Origin: CAUZIZ01 sp965218775 | GTDB lineage: Bacteria; Acidobacteriota; UBA6911; RPQK01; JAJDTT01 | Length of the DNA stretch: 64,000 bases | Reading direction: 5' to 3' | Assembly: GCA_965218775.1 (NCBI GenBank) | Contig: CBDCLS010000003.1 | Span: forward strand, 310,001-374,000 | The notes under the pieces: model-generated | The model's input: the letters and a program-made list of their open reading frames with translations, nothing else | Told to the model about the DNA's origin: nothing | Database searches by the model: none | Translations under genes and position numbers: made by a program | Shown here: in pieces, positions 15,800-24,619 of the stretch | Layout of the letters: every line of letters starts with the position of its first letter | Numbering within the stretch: the first letter of the stretch is position 1

Positions 15800-16294
15800 A
15801 CTACCTATGCCGTTCGTGATCAGCCGCCTGAGGTCCGGATCCTCCATCCCCCTCACCCCCTGATCGGGAGGACCCTCCCCGTGATCCGGCACTTCCGACA
15901 GGGGAGCGAGACGTACTGGATCGTGCGTTTGCCGGATGGATCTCACACCAGTCTTCCCTCCTCCTGGACCGATCATTGTCGCTCCCCCTCTCCCCCACCC
16001 CTACGGCTCGGGGGACGGGCCAGCCCGGCCGCCCTGCGCCAGCTGCTGCAGCTCCTCCAGGCCCTGCTCTCCCCTGCTGACGTCAGCCCCGCTCGCTTCA
16101 ATCCACCCCAGAAAGGAGCGAAGAATGAGCGAGCAACAACCTCTGTTCGATCCCCAGCAGGCCCCCTGGGTCGAGCGTCTGTGGAAGCAGCTAGGGCAGG
16201 CACGACGGCAGCAGCTGATTCGGAATCTGGCCGAGATCGCCGCGGCCTCGGTTCAACCCACCCCCGTTCGGTCAGAAAAGGAGAGCCCAAATGA
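15800..16294 (+). CDS. DUF5372-like protein in the recombinase module
   Basis: The frame reads VRILHPPHPLIGRTLPVIRH, YWIVRLPDGSHTSLPSSWTD, and then a Leu/Gln-rich stretch. This matches small DUF5372-type proteins commonly encoded directly upstream of such recombinases. No good ATG precedes the conserved start, so initiation may be at a GTG or the gene may be 5'-truncated. The frame runs on past the domain and overlaps the next two genes, suggesting a lost native stop. Confidence 0.45.
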   Translation, partial: TTYAVRDQPPEVRILHPPHPLIGRTLPVIRHFRQGSETYWIVRLPDGSHTSLPSSWTDHCRSPSPPPLRLGGRASPAALRQLLQLLQALLSPADVSPARFNPPQKGAKNERATTSVRSPAGPLGRASVEAARAGTTAAADSESGRDRRGLGSTHPRSVRKGEPK

Positions 16295-16304
16295 ATCGAG
16301 ATGA
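16125..16304 (+). CDS. Small protein of the recombinase module
   Basis: 59 residues, ATG with GAAAGGAG 8 nt upstream. Product MSEQQPLFDPQQAPWVERLW then a helical basic segment (KQLGQARRQQLIRNLAEIAA). It overlaps the serine recombinase start by 14 bp, implying translational coupling. Function unknown; small partners of this type regularly accompany these recombinases. Confidence 0.55.
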   Translation: MSEQQPLFDPQQAPWVERLWKQLGQARRQQLIRNLAEIAAASVQPTPVRSEKESPNESR

Positions 16305-17907
16305 CATCCGCCCCCAGCATTGGCAACGGCTGGCCTACGTCTACATCCGCCAGTCCTCCCTGCATCAGGTCCTGCATCACCGGGAGAGTCGACGACGGCA
16401 GCAGGCCTTCAAGCAGCGGGCCCAGGAACTGGGTTGGCCAGCCGATCGCATCCGGGTAGTGGAGGAAGACCTGGCCCAGTCGGGGGCGCGCCACCAGAGA
16501 CGCTCGGGCTTCGAGGACCTGGTGGCCCAAGTGGCGCTGGCGGCGGTGGGGCTGATCCTGGCCCTGGAAGTCTCCCGCCTCGCCCGCGGCAATCGGGATT
16601 GGTATCATCTGCTGGATATCTGTTCCATTACCGGGACCCTGATCGCCGATGCCGAGGGGCTTTATGATCCCCGAGAGTACAACGATCGTCTGTTGCTGGG
16701 GCTCAAAGGTACGCTCGGGGAAGCAGAACTACACCTGATGAAACAACGCTTGGTGGAGGCCATGCGCGCCAAGGCGGCCCGAGGCGAGTTTCGGTTTCGA
16801 CTTCCGCCCGGCTATTTCTGGGACGAAGCGGGACGGATGCAGAAGGAGGTGGATGCGCAGGTGCGCTCGGCCCTGGAGGCGATGATCGAGGCGGCGACCA
16901 CCTACGAACGGGCCAGCGAAGCGCAGCGCGAGCAGCTGCAGCAGAGGCGCCAACGCGCCCGCTATGAAGTGGACCTGGCCCGGCGCCAGTACGAGGCGGT
17001 GGATCCGGCCCATCGACTGGTGGCCCAAGAGCTGGAACGTCGCTGGGAGCAAGCCCTGGAAGATCTCGAGCGGGTGGAGGAGCAGACCGAGGAGCAGCTG
17101 CGGGTCCTGGAGCGTCCCCTGGAGCCGGAGGAGCAGCAACGACTCCGCCACTGGAGCCGCGATCTGGGCCGTCTGTGGCGGGAGCCCACGACGCGAGTTC
17201 AAGACAAGAAACGGTTGCTGCGCTGTCTGATCGAACAGGTCGTGGTCCGGGTGGAGGAGGAGGAGGCCGAGCTGCAGGCGCAGGTGCATTGGGTGGGAGG
17301 GGAAGTGACCCCGGTGGCCGTGTCCAAGCGCAAAAGGGGGGAACACCGTTGGGTGACGGATCCCGAACTGGTGGAGTTGATCCGAACGCTGGCGCAGGAA
17401 TTCTCCGACGAGCAGATTGCTTGGATCCTGAGCACGAAGCGGCTGCGGACGTCCAAGGGGCTGCCCTTTACCGCCACCCGCGTCAGCCAGTTTCGCTACC
17501 ATCATGGGCTCCCGGGCACGAAGCAGGCCCGGTTGGACGACGATCATGTCTACAGCCCGGAGCAAGCGGCAGAGCTTCTGGAGGTGAACCGAGGTACTGT
17601 GATCCGCTGGATTCAAGCGGGGTTACTGCGGGGCAGCCAACTGCTGCCCGTAGCCCCGTGGAAAGTCGAGGTCACCGAAGCCGACCTGCGGCGCCTGAAA
17701 GCCACCAATGCTCCGCCTGGGTGGCTTCCGCTCAAGGGGGCGGCACTGGCTCTGGGGGTGAGCCAGCAAACCGTGTTGCAAAGACTCAAGTCGGGCCAGT
17801 TGGAGGGTGTTCGGGTGCGAGTCGGCGGTCGCTCTTCCTGGCGAATCCAAGTCCCATCAACTACTTACGATAAACAGCCCCCACTCTTCAGTGAGAGCAC
17901 TCCATGA
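16291..17907 (+). CDS. Large serine recombinase, apparently internally deleted
   Basis: 538 residues. The N-terminal resolvase domain has the nucleophile Ser in YVYIRQSS and the conserved EVSRLARGNRDW. Normally about 150-200 residues of the 'recombinase' DNA-binding domain follow the stretch GYFWDEAGRMQKEVDAQVR. Here the frame jumps near residue 190 directly to SALEAMIEAATTYERASEAQ, part of the downstream zinc-ribbon/coiled-coil region. The C-terminus has two helix-turn-helix-like segments (SPEQAAELLEVNRGTVIRWI, and GAALALGVSQQTVLQRLKSG). The deletion is in frame, so a stable but probably inactive protein could be made. Confidence 0.75.
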   Translation: MNRDDIRPQHWQRLAYVYIRQSSLHQVLHHRESRRRQQAFKQRAQELGWPADRIRVVEEDLAQSGARHQRRSGFEDLVAQVALAAVGLILALEVSRLARGNRDWYHLLDICSITGTLIADAEGLYDPREYNDRLLLGLKGTLGEAELHLMKQRLVEAMRAKAARGEFRFRLPPGYFWDEAGRMQKEVDAQVRSALEAMIEAATTYERASEAQREQLQQRRQRARYEVDLARRQYEAVDPAHRLVAQELERRWEQALEDLERVEEQTEEQLRVLERPLEPEEQQRLRHWSRDLGRLWREPTTRVQDKKRLLRCLIEQVVVRVEEEEAELQAQVHWVGGEVTPVAVSKRKRGEHRWVTDPELVELIRTLAQEFSDEQIAWILSTKRLRTSKGLPFTATRVSQFRYHHGLPGTKQARLDDDHVYSPEQAAELLEVNRGTVIRWIQAGLLRGSQLLPVAPWKVEVTEADLRRLKATNAPPGWLPLKGAALALGVSQQTVLQRLKSGQLEGVRVRVGGRSSWRIQVPSTTYDKQPPLFSESTP

Positions 17908-17941
17908 GGTGATGCATTATGAACCACACTGCCCCCAATGC

Positions 17942-18169
17942 GGCTGCCGCATGGCCATTATCGCCATTATTGAAGAAAGTGAAGTGATCCGCAGGATCCT
18001 CCAGCATCTCGATCTCTGGGAGCGGCCCCAGAGGTCTCCTCCTCCCCGGCTCTTTCCTCACAAGTTGCAGGGCCTGCTGGCTTCGCTCACTCCGCAACAA
18101 GCTCAGCAGATCCGAGCCTCTACAGACTCAATTTTCTGGGATGATGTCCCCACTTATCCTGATTTCTAG
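17942..18169 (+). pseudogene. IS91-family transposase, C-terminal piece (3 of 3)
   Basis: After CPQC the frame reads GCRMAIIAIIEESEVIRRIL, QHLDLWERP and ends DDVPTYPDF. This is the usual IS91 C-terminus (zinc ribbon, then ...VIRRILxHLxL). Together with the two upstream pieces it would rebuild a transposase of about 453 residues. Confidence 0.8.
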
Positions 18170-18383
18170 CCCCAGCTCGGTGGCTACAAATCCCTCACCC
18201 AATACTCGTGTGTCTCCTTTCACGCCTCTTTTCCACCTTTCCCACGCGCCCTCACTTCAATTGTCCACACACACCTGTTCATACCCACTAACACCTGACT
18301 CCACTCCTCACAAACCGCTCCTTCACCTCTTTTCTCCCCCACAATACAAGCGCTCTGAAAAAGCAAATTCCTATTAGCATGCC

Positions 18384-18617
18384 CTGGAAACCGTGTCGTG
18401 CATGCTGGAAGACGTTTCCTCTGGAACGACGTTGAAGCCTTCTCACGAGGAGAGGAACGACGTCGTCGCATTGCTCCGCCAGCACCGTCCCGACTACTTT
18501 TCCTATGCAGATTGGCAGCGAATAGACGAAATCGAGCGGGAGAAGGGGATCCGGTCGGGGAGGCCCAGGGTCAAGTTCACGACTGTGGAAGAGATGTCGG
18601 CGGCGTTGGGTAGATGA
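18384..18617 (+). pseudogene. FprA-like ferredoxin-NADP reductase, C-terminal fragment
   Basis: The frame SCMLEDVSSG, then RPDYFSYADWQRIDEIEREK, GIRSGRPRVKFTTVEEM matches the C-terminal tail of FprA-type flavin reductases (DWxxIDxxE...G...GRPRxKxT). FAD and NADP-binding domains are missing. The break coincides with the right side of the IS91 region, which probably deleted the rest. Confidence 0.6.
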
Positions 18618-18929
18618 GTCGTCGCACGTCTGAACCTCGCACGTTGCTGGGGAAACGCATCTATAGACGTAAAAGCGAATCACAGCCGCGCACGAGGCCG
18701 AAAGCCAGCAACATCAAACCCAGTTCCGAGGAGTAAGCGGGACTGAAGTCTTCACCTCGATCATCCAACGTGGCAGGTGTCGTTGATGACCCTAATCGGA
18801 CCTGGGTCGGGAAGGAAACTGCGGATCCTGGCTGACGGCTCTTCTCGAGAAGCCCGCTGAAGCGGGCTCTTCTCGAGCCCTTGGCTCGACGGACCGGGAA
18901 TCACGGGCAGGATGCCCGTGCCACTGCCC
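18618..18929. other. Intergenic stretch with a strong hairpin
   Basis: No gene is seen. At 18837-18880, GGCTCTTCTCGAGAAGCCCG and GCGGGCTCTTCTCGAGCC form a near-perfect inverted repeat around CTGAA. It lies just past the 3' end of the convergent DUF1501 gene and could end transcription of that operon. Confidence 0.5.
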
Positions 18930-20402
18930 CTACGCCAGAAGCTTCTTCACCAGCTTTCCGTGGATATCCGTCAGGCGGAAGTGGCGGCCCTGGTACTTGA
19001 AGGTCAGCTTGGTGTGATCGATTCCCAGACAGTGGAGCAGGGTCGCGTGGAGATCGTGGACATGGACTGGATCGCGCGTGATGTTGTAGCAGTAATCGTC
19101 GGTCTCACCATAGTTAATACCTGGTTTGATACCTCCGCCTGCCAACCAGATGGAAAAGCAGCGTGGGTGGTGATCGCGTCCATAGTCGGTCGCGGTCAGC
19201 TTGCCTTGTGAATAGACCGTCCTGCCGAACTCGCCTCCCCAGACTACCAGGGTGTCCTCCAGCAGACCCCGCTCTTTCAGATCCTGAACCAGGGCCGCTG
19301 AGGCTTGATCGGTGTCTTGGCACTGTACCTTAATTTCCTTGGGCAGCGTGTCGTGCTGGTCCCAGCCGCGGTGGAAGAGCTGAATGAAGCGGACTCCACG
19401 CTCTGTCAGACGACGGGCCAGCAGGCAGTTGTAGGCATACGTCCCGGGCTTTTTCGCATCAGGTCCGTAGAGCTTGAATACGTGCTCGGGTTCGCCCGAG
19501 AGGTCTGTGAGCTCGGGGACGGACGTCTGCATTCGGTAGGCCATCTCATACTGCTCGATCCGGGTCGCGATCTCCGGATCCCCGAATTCCTCCAGCTGCA
19601 ACTGGTTGAGCCGGTTAAGATCGTCCAGAAAGCGGCGCCGGTTGGGTTTGCTCAGACCCGGCGGATTCGACAGATAGAGGACGGGGTCGCCGATCGAGCG
19701 GAACTTGACCCCTTGGTATCGGGTGGGGAGAAATCCGCTTCCCCAGAGTCGATCGTAGAGCGGCTGTCCCGCGCCGTCCTCGCCACTGGAGACCATCACC
19801 ACGAAGGTCGGAAGATCCCGGTTCTCGCTTCCCAGACCGTAGGAAAGCCAGGAGCCGATACTGGGCCGCCCGGCCAGCTGGGCCCCGGTCTGGAAGAAGG
19901 TGATGGCGGGATCATGGTTGATGGCCTCGGTGTGCATCGATTTGATGAAAGACAGCTGGTCGACAATCTTGGCCGTGTGCGGCATCAACTCACTGACCCA
20001 TGCCCCGGATGCACCGTGCTGGTCAAACTCGAACACGGAGGGAGCCACCGGAAAACTGGACTGGGTGGCCGTCATCCCGGTCAGACGCTGCCCCTTGCGG
20101 ATCGAGTCGGGCAATTCGGTACCGGCCAGATCCCCAAGCTTCGGTTTGTAGTCGAACAAGTCCATCTGGGAAGGAGCGCCCGATTGAAACAGATAGATGA
20201 CCCTCTTGGCCTTCGGAGTGAAATGAGGGAGGCCCGACAGCCCGCCTTGAGAGGACCCATCACCGGGACCCTTCAGTCCAGTCTTGCCCAGCAGACTGCG
20301 ATCCAAAAGGGTGGCCAGAGCCGCAGTACCAATGCCGGCGCTCCCTAATCCGAAAAAGTGGCGGCGAGTCATCGACAATCGGCGATCAAGCCTGGGATCC
20401 AT
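18930..20402 (-). CDS. DUF1501 domain protein, Tat-exported
   Basis: 490 residues. The N-terminus has a twin-arginine signal (MTRRHFFGLGSAGIGTAALA). The body matches DUF1501, a sulfatase-fold family: AKRVIYLFQSGAPSQMDLFD, VVWGGEFGRTVYSQGK, DYGRDHHPRCFSIWLAGGGI, and the C-terminal DLHATLLHCLGIDH. DUF1501 proteins are nearly always encoded with a DUF1549/DUF1553 cytochrome protein, as here with a 3-bp gap, and the two are thought to work together outside the cytoplasm on an unknown substrate. It is the second gene of the operon. Confidence 0.93.
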   Translation of the reverse strand: MDPRLDRRLSMTRRHFFGLGSAGIGTAALATLLDRSLLGKTGLKGPGDGSSQGGLSGLPHFTPKAKRVIYLFQSGAPSQMDLFDYKPKLGDLAGTELPDSIRKGQRLTGMTATQSSFPVAPSVFEFDQHGASGAWVSELMPHTAKIVDQLSFIKSMHTEAINHDPAITFFQTGAQLAGRPSIGSWLSYGLGSENRDLPTFVVMVSSGEDGAGQPLYDRLWGSGFLPTRYQGVKFRSIGDPVLYLSNPPGLSKPNRRRFLDDLNRLNQLQLEEFGDPEIATRIEQYEMAYRMQTSVPELTDLSGEPEHVFKLYGPDAKKPGTYAYNCLLARRLTERGVRFIQLFHRGWDQHDTLPKEIKVQCQDTDQASAALVQDLKERGLLEDTLVVWGGEFGRTVYSQGKLTATDYGRDHHPRCFSIWLAGGGIKPGINYGETDDYCYNITRDPVHVHDLHATLLHCLGIDHTKLTFKYQGRHFRLTDIHGKLVKKLLA

Positions 20403-20405
20403 GCG

Positions 20406-23400
20406 TCACTCCTTGGTAATGGCCCGGTCGAGGTTGAGAATCAGGCTCGCAACGGTGGTATAGGAAGCCAGTTCGGCGACGTCCAGGGCCGGATTGCGAG
20501 GGTGCTCACCCTGGGTAACTAGCTCCAAGGCGGCCGCGCGATCGTTCCGATAATCTCGCAGGTAGTGCTGGAATCCCTCGACCAGAATCTCGGCCTCCCT
20601 GGACCCGGGTGTCCTGGCGGTGAGCATCTTGTAGGCAAAGGCGATCCGCTCCGCCGACGTCTGACCGCCCTCCTCCATCATTCGCTGCGCCAGCACTCGG
20701 GACGCTTCCACATACGTCACGTCGTTCATCAGATTGAGGGCCTGTAGGGGAGTGTTGGTCCTCTCTTGCCGCACCGAGCAGGTCTCACGCTGGCCGGAAT
20801 CAAAAGTGGTCATGGAAGGGGGTGCCGAGGTCCGCTTCCAGAAGGTGTAGAGGCTTCGGCGGTAGAGGTCGCTGCCTTCTCCTCTCTGGTAGTCCTTGCC
20901 TCCGGCCAATTCCGACCAGAGTCCAACCGGCTGATAGGGCTTGACGGAGGGACCGCCAACCTGCTCTACGAGCAGCCCCGAAACTGCCAGCGCTTGATCG
21001 CGAACCACCTCAGCCGGCAATCGGAAGCGCGGTCCTCGAGCCAGTAGCCGATTCTCCGGGTCGCGCTTCAGCAGCTTGGGCTGCACCTTCGAGGACTGAC
21101 GATAGGTCGCGCTCGTCACGATCGTCTTCTGAAGTGCCTTGATGTCCCATCCGCTGGAAACGAACTCAGTCGCGAGCCAGTCCAGAAGTTCGAGATGCAA
21201 CGGCCGCTCACCCTGCGAACCAAAATCCTCGGCTGTCTTGACCAACCCGACACCGAAATACGTCTGCCAGAAACGGTTCACCGTCACACGGGCCGTGAGG
21301 GGATTCTCTGCAGACACCAGCCAGCGGGCTAATCCGATCCGGTTGTTGTCCCAACCTTCGTGCAGCTGGGGCAGAAAAGCGGGCACCCCAGGAAGCACCT
21401 TTTCTCCGGGTCTATCGTAGGCACCGCGGACGAGGACGAAGGTATCTCGAGGGATCTTCTTCTCCTGCATCACCATGACTGTGGGGAAGCTGCGGACCAA
21501 CTCCCTCTGCTGTCGGTGCAGATCCTGCAGTTGCCGCCAGGACTTGTGGATCTGGGGGGGAGCGTACTGGTCGAGGAAGCACCACAGAAGCTTGTCCGAC
21601 TGGGACTGGCTGCGGGAATCGGGGGGCAGTGCGACGGCCTCGTTCACACTCTCGGCCAGCGCGACTACGGCCACTTCTCGGGGGGACAAGACTTCGCTGT
21701 AGATCCGAACCTCATCGATCCAACCGGAGAAGCGACGAGCACCGGCGCCACCGATCCGGAGTGGGTTGGGGAGACGAAAATCCTGGTTTAGCAGGTTCAA
21801 ACGAACGTTGAGAGGGCTGGGCTGACCGTTGACGTAGATCCTGGTACCGTCGGCGACACGGGAACCGTCGTAGGTCGCCGCGACGTGGTGCCAGCGGTTC
21901 AGTTCGAGCGGCTCCGCCGTCTCGACCCGAAGGGAGTCGTCCAACCAACGAGTCACCAGATTCAGCTGAACCCTGCCCTCCCTCAGATACAGTCCATAGC
22001 CCTTGAACCCATGGTCGCCGACCTCCGGCTTGTCCGTATTCCGTCCCAGAATGGGGCCGTCCAGCGCAGTGGGATACACCCAGGCGGAGAGGGAGAAGCG
22101 GTCGAAAAAACCCAGCTCCGCAGCATCTCCGACCTCCAAAAAACGCTTTCCGTCGAAGCTGGCAGCTGCCCCCAACCGCCCCGGCACGAAATGGGGCATG
22201 CCATCGACCAGCCGGAGCTGGACCGGCTTCCCATCCTTGAAACCACCTGGTTGACCGTCGAGAATGCCATCCAGTGAGTAGCGAAGGAGCAGGTCCTGAC
22301 CGAAGGACCAGTCCAGGATGGTGGACTGCGCTAGAGACGCTTCCCAGGTCCACTTCAGCTGCTCGATCTCGGCACCAAGTGCCTCGAATTGCTTTTCCGC
22401 CTCGGCCACTTTCTCTTCCAGGAGTCCGAGCTGCTTCAACTGGACCGGTGTCGGAGCCGGAATGAAGGGCGCGGAGTTGCCGTACTTGAAGGCGCGTCCC
22501 CGCTCGGGCACGTTGTTGAAGTAGGCGAAGACGCGGTAGAAATCCTTCTGCTTGATGGGATCATACTTGTGATCGTGGCAGCGGGCGCAGCCCATGGTCA
22601 GCCCCAACCAGACGGTCGAAGTCGTCTCTACTCGGTCCACTACGTACTCGACTGAGTACTCCTCGGGGACGATTCCACCTTCGCCATTGCCGCGATGGTT
22701 GCGATTGAATCCGCTGGCGATCTTCTGATCTAGGGTTGCGTCTGGAAGCATGTCCCCGGCGATCTGCTCGATCGTGAACTGATCGAAGGGCATGTTCTGG
22801 TCGAAAGCATTGATGACCCAATCGCGCCACCTCCACATGCTTCGCTCGGCATCGGTTTGATAGCCGTTGGTATCGGCGTATCGGGCCGCATCCAACCATC
22901 GGCTCGCCATCTTCTCGGCGTAGCGGGGGGACTGGAGCAGTCGGTCGACTACCTTCTCGTAGGCATCAGCAGAGCTGTCAGCGAGAAAGGCATCCACTTC
23001 AGCAGGAGTCGGGGGCAGGCCAGTCAGATCGAGTGTCACCCGGCGGATCAGAGCGGCGGGGTCCGCTTCGGGTGAGGGAGACAGACCCTCTCTCTGGAGC
23101 CGCTGCAGAACCAAGTGGTCGAGTTCGCTCCGAGCCCAGCTGCTATTCTCAAGATGGGGGAGCTGCGGTCGCTGTGGCGGAATAAAGGCCCAGTGCTTCT
23201 GCCATCGAGCACCCTGAGAGACCCAGCGCCGAATGAGATCGATCTCCTCTGGAGTGAGCTTCTTACCGGAGTAGGCCGGAGGCATCCGCTGGGCTTCGAT
23301 GTCGGCGGTGATTCGGTTGACAAGCCCGCTCGCCTCGGGATTCCCAGGTACGATCGCGAAACGACCACCTCCCAGATCGGCGAATGCTCCCGGCTCGGTA

Positions 23401-23612
23401 TCGAATCTCAGTTTCGTCAGCCGCTTCTTCTCATCGGGCCCATGACAGGCAAAGCACTTGTCCGAGAGGATCGGCCTGATGTCCCGATTGAACTCGACTG
23501 CCGGTTCGTTCAGATTGGAGAGAGCCTCTGCAGACAGACCCACGAGAGTCGAGAGAACCACTCCTAGAATAGATAGTAAGGAAAAATGGAAATCAGATCG
23601 CACGGCCTTCAC
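20406..23612 (-). CDS. DUF1549/DUF1553 cytochrome protein with LamG domain
   Basis: 1068 residues, GTG start. A signal peptide (LLSILGVVLSTLVGLSAEA) precedes a PSCyt1-type haem motif (CFACHGPDE). DUF1549 follows, with LTGLPPTPAEVDAFLADSSA and CARCHDHKYDPIKQKDFYRV. A LamG/concanavalin-like carbohydrate-binding domain lies near residues 460-640 (SLSAWVYPT, NRWHHVAATYDGSRV, WIDEVRIYSEVLS). DUF1553 comes last (NPLTARVTVNRFWQTYFG, TPLQALNLMND). Length and order are typical for the larger family members. It is the first gene of the operon with the DUF1501 protein. The LamG domain points to a polysaccharide-related role, but no reaction is known. Confidence 0.92.
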   Translation of the reverse strand: MKAVRSDFHFSLLSILGVVLSTLVGLSAEALSNLNEPAVEFNRDIRPILSDKCFACHGPDEKKRLTKLRFDTEPGAFADLGGGRFAIVPGNPEASGLVNRITADIEAQRMPPAYSGKKLTPEEIDLIRRWVSQGARWQKHWAFIPPQRPQLPHLENSSWARSELDHLVLQRLQREGLSPSPEADPAALIRRVTLDLTGLPPTPAEVDAFLADSSADAYEKVVDRLLQSPRYAEKMASRWLDAARYADTNGYQTDAERSMWRWRDWVINAFDQNMPFDQFTIEQIAGDMLPDATLDQKIASGFNRNHRGNGEGGIVPEEYSVEYVVDRVETTSTVWLGLTMGCARCHDHKYDPIKQKDFYRVFAYFNNVPERGRAFKYGNSAPFIPAPTPVQLKQLGLLEEKVAEAEKQFEALGAEIEQLKWTWEASLAQSTILDWSFGQDLLLRYSLDGILDGQPGGFKDGKPVQLRLVDGMPHFVPGRLGAAASFDGKRFLEVGDAAELGFFDRFSLSAWVYPTALDGPILGRNTDKPEVGDHGFKGYGLYLREGRVQLNLVTRWLDDSLRVETAEPLELNRWHHVAATYDGSRVADGTRIYVNGQPSPLNVRLNLLNQDFRLPNPLRIGGAGARRFSGWIDEVRIYSEVLSPREVAVVALAESVNEAVALPPDSRSQSQSDKLLWCFLDQYAPPQIHKSWRQLQDLHRQQRELVRSFPTVMVMQEKKIPRDTFVLVRGAYDRPGEKVLPGVPAFLPQLHEGWDNNRIGLARWLVSAENPLTARVTVNRFWQTYFGVGLVKTAEDFGSQGERPLHLELLDWLATEFVSSGWDIKALQKTIVTSATYRQSSKVQPKLLKRDPENRLLARGPRFRLPAEVVRDQALAVSGLLVEQVGGPSVKPYQPVGLWSELAGGKDYQRGEGSDLYRRSLYTFWKRTSAPPSMTTFDSGQRETCSVRQERTNTPLQALNLMNDVTYVEASRVLAQRMMEEGGQTSAERIAFAYKMLTARTPGSREAEILVEGFQHYLRDYRNDRAAALELVTQGEHPRNPALDVAELASYTTVASLILNLDRAITKE

Positions 23613-23730
23613 CAGGCTAGCCGAGTCGGCAGCTCCTTTTCTTCGCGATTGTAGCCCGGTGGGAAGACAAAGTCAAAGGCGAGTGCCGGTTGCGCGGAGC
23701 GGCTTCCAGGCTTAGAGTCTTGGTTGACTC

Positions 23731-24222
23731 ATGGCAAACCCCAGACAGCAGCAACCAATCGTAGACCCCTATGCTCGCAGTAAGGAGAGCTTTCGCGAGC
23801 CCCCCCAGAGACTCGGGTCGGTGCTGAAGCATCTGGGACCGGGGGTGATCCTGCTGGGAGCGATCGTCGGATCCGGTGAGCTCATCATGACGACCAAGTT
23901 GGGAGCCGAGGCCGGCTTCTTCATGCTCTGGCTGGTGTTTGTTTCCTGCTTCGGAAAATTCGTGGTCCAAGCTGAGCTCACCAGGCACACGATCTCCAGT
24001 GGAAAAACGTTTCTTCAGGTTTTCAGCAACCTGCCGGGGCCCCGCTTTCAACGCCCCATCTGGTTGAGCCTCGAGTGGCTGGCGACGGTCCTGCTTCTCT
24101 ACTTCATCGGGTTGGGAGTCTATACCCTGCTTGGCGAACAACGTACCGCTCTTGCCGAGACAGGAATCGGCGCCGCGGTTGTCATCGGAGCGGTGATCTC
24201 GGCCTTTGTAATTGCTGCCCAC
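23731..24222 (+). pseudogene. Nramp-family metal transporter, truncated
   Basis: About 164 residues: a charged N-terminus, then LGPGVILLGAIVGSGELIMT (helix 1 of Nramp-type divalent metal/H+ symporters), then three more membrane segments (VVIGAVISAFVIAAHS). Homology ends exactly where the IS91 fragment starts (24223). A functional Nramp has 10-12 helices and over 400 residues. The frame continues into the IS91 fragment in the wrong frame, producing a meaningless chimera. Confidence 0.85.
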
Positions 24223-24619
24223 TCTACCGTTGTTTGGAACACTACTGGGACGAGTTCAAGGAGGTTTACCCCTACCTCTACGAGAAAGATTATGGACGGC
24301 TGCGACCGGTGGTCGAGAAAACGGTTGAACGATTTCTCGATTGCGGAATCTTCCGTCATGGCTTTGCTCGTATTCGCTGTCCAGACTGTTGTCATGAGTA
24401 CCTGCTGGCCTTCTCTTGCAAAACGCGCTATTTCTGTCCCTCGTGCCAGGCCAAACGGGTGGCGGCTTTTGTGGAATGGGTCACCCAAGAAATCCTGGAA
24501 CCGATCGATCACCGCCAGTTGGTGTGGACGATTCCCAAAGTTCTACGACCCACGTTTCGTCGTGACCGGCGTCTGTTGGGTGAGCTGGCTCGGTGTGCCT
24601 GGAAAACCCTGCGGGAGTA
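24223..24619 (+). pseudogene. Internal IS91 transposase fragment, identical to 9791-10187
   Basis: From TCTACCGTTGTTTGGAAC to GAAAACCCTGCGGGAGTA the sequence matches the N-terminal IS91 region at 9.8 kb base for base as far as I could read. It has no IS ends: it starts inside the coding sequence and stops about 90 bp before the HUH motif. It interrupts the Nramp remnant on the left and abuts the catabolic island on the right. Confidence 0.85.

Larger units (their letters stand above)
15793..17941 (+). mobile_element. Serine-recombinase module inserted in the IS91 gene
   Basis: Three plus-strand genes (a DUF5372-like product, a 59-residue product, a large serine recombinase) separate the second and third pieces of the IS91 gene. 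On both sides the IS91 sequence ends or restarts at a CPQC-coding stretch (TGTCCACAGTGC and TGCCCCCAATGC, 9 of 12 identical), so exact ends cannot be fixed. Insertion by the serine recombinase is the simplest explanation; recombination between two IS91 copies is an alternative. Confidence 0.6.

Noticed and set aside
19305..20348. 347-codon plus-strand frame
   Set aside because: It is the antisense frame of the DUF1501 gene, which has clear domain features and a Tat signal.
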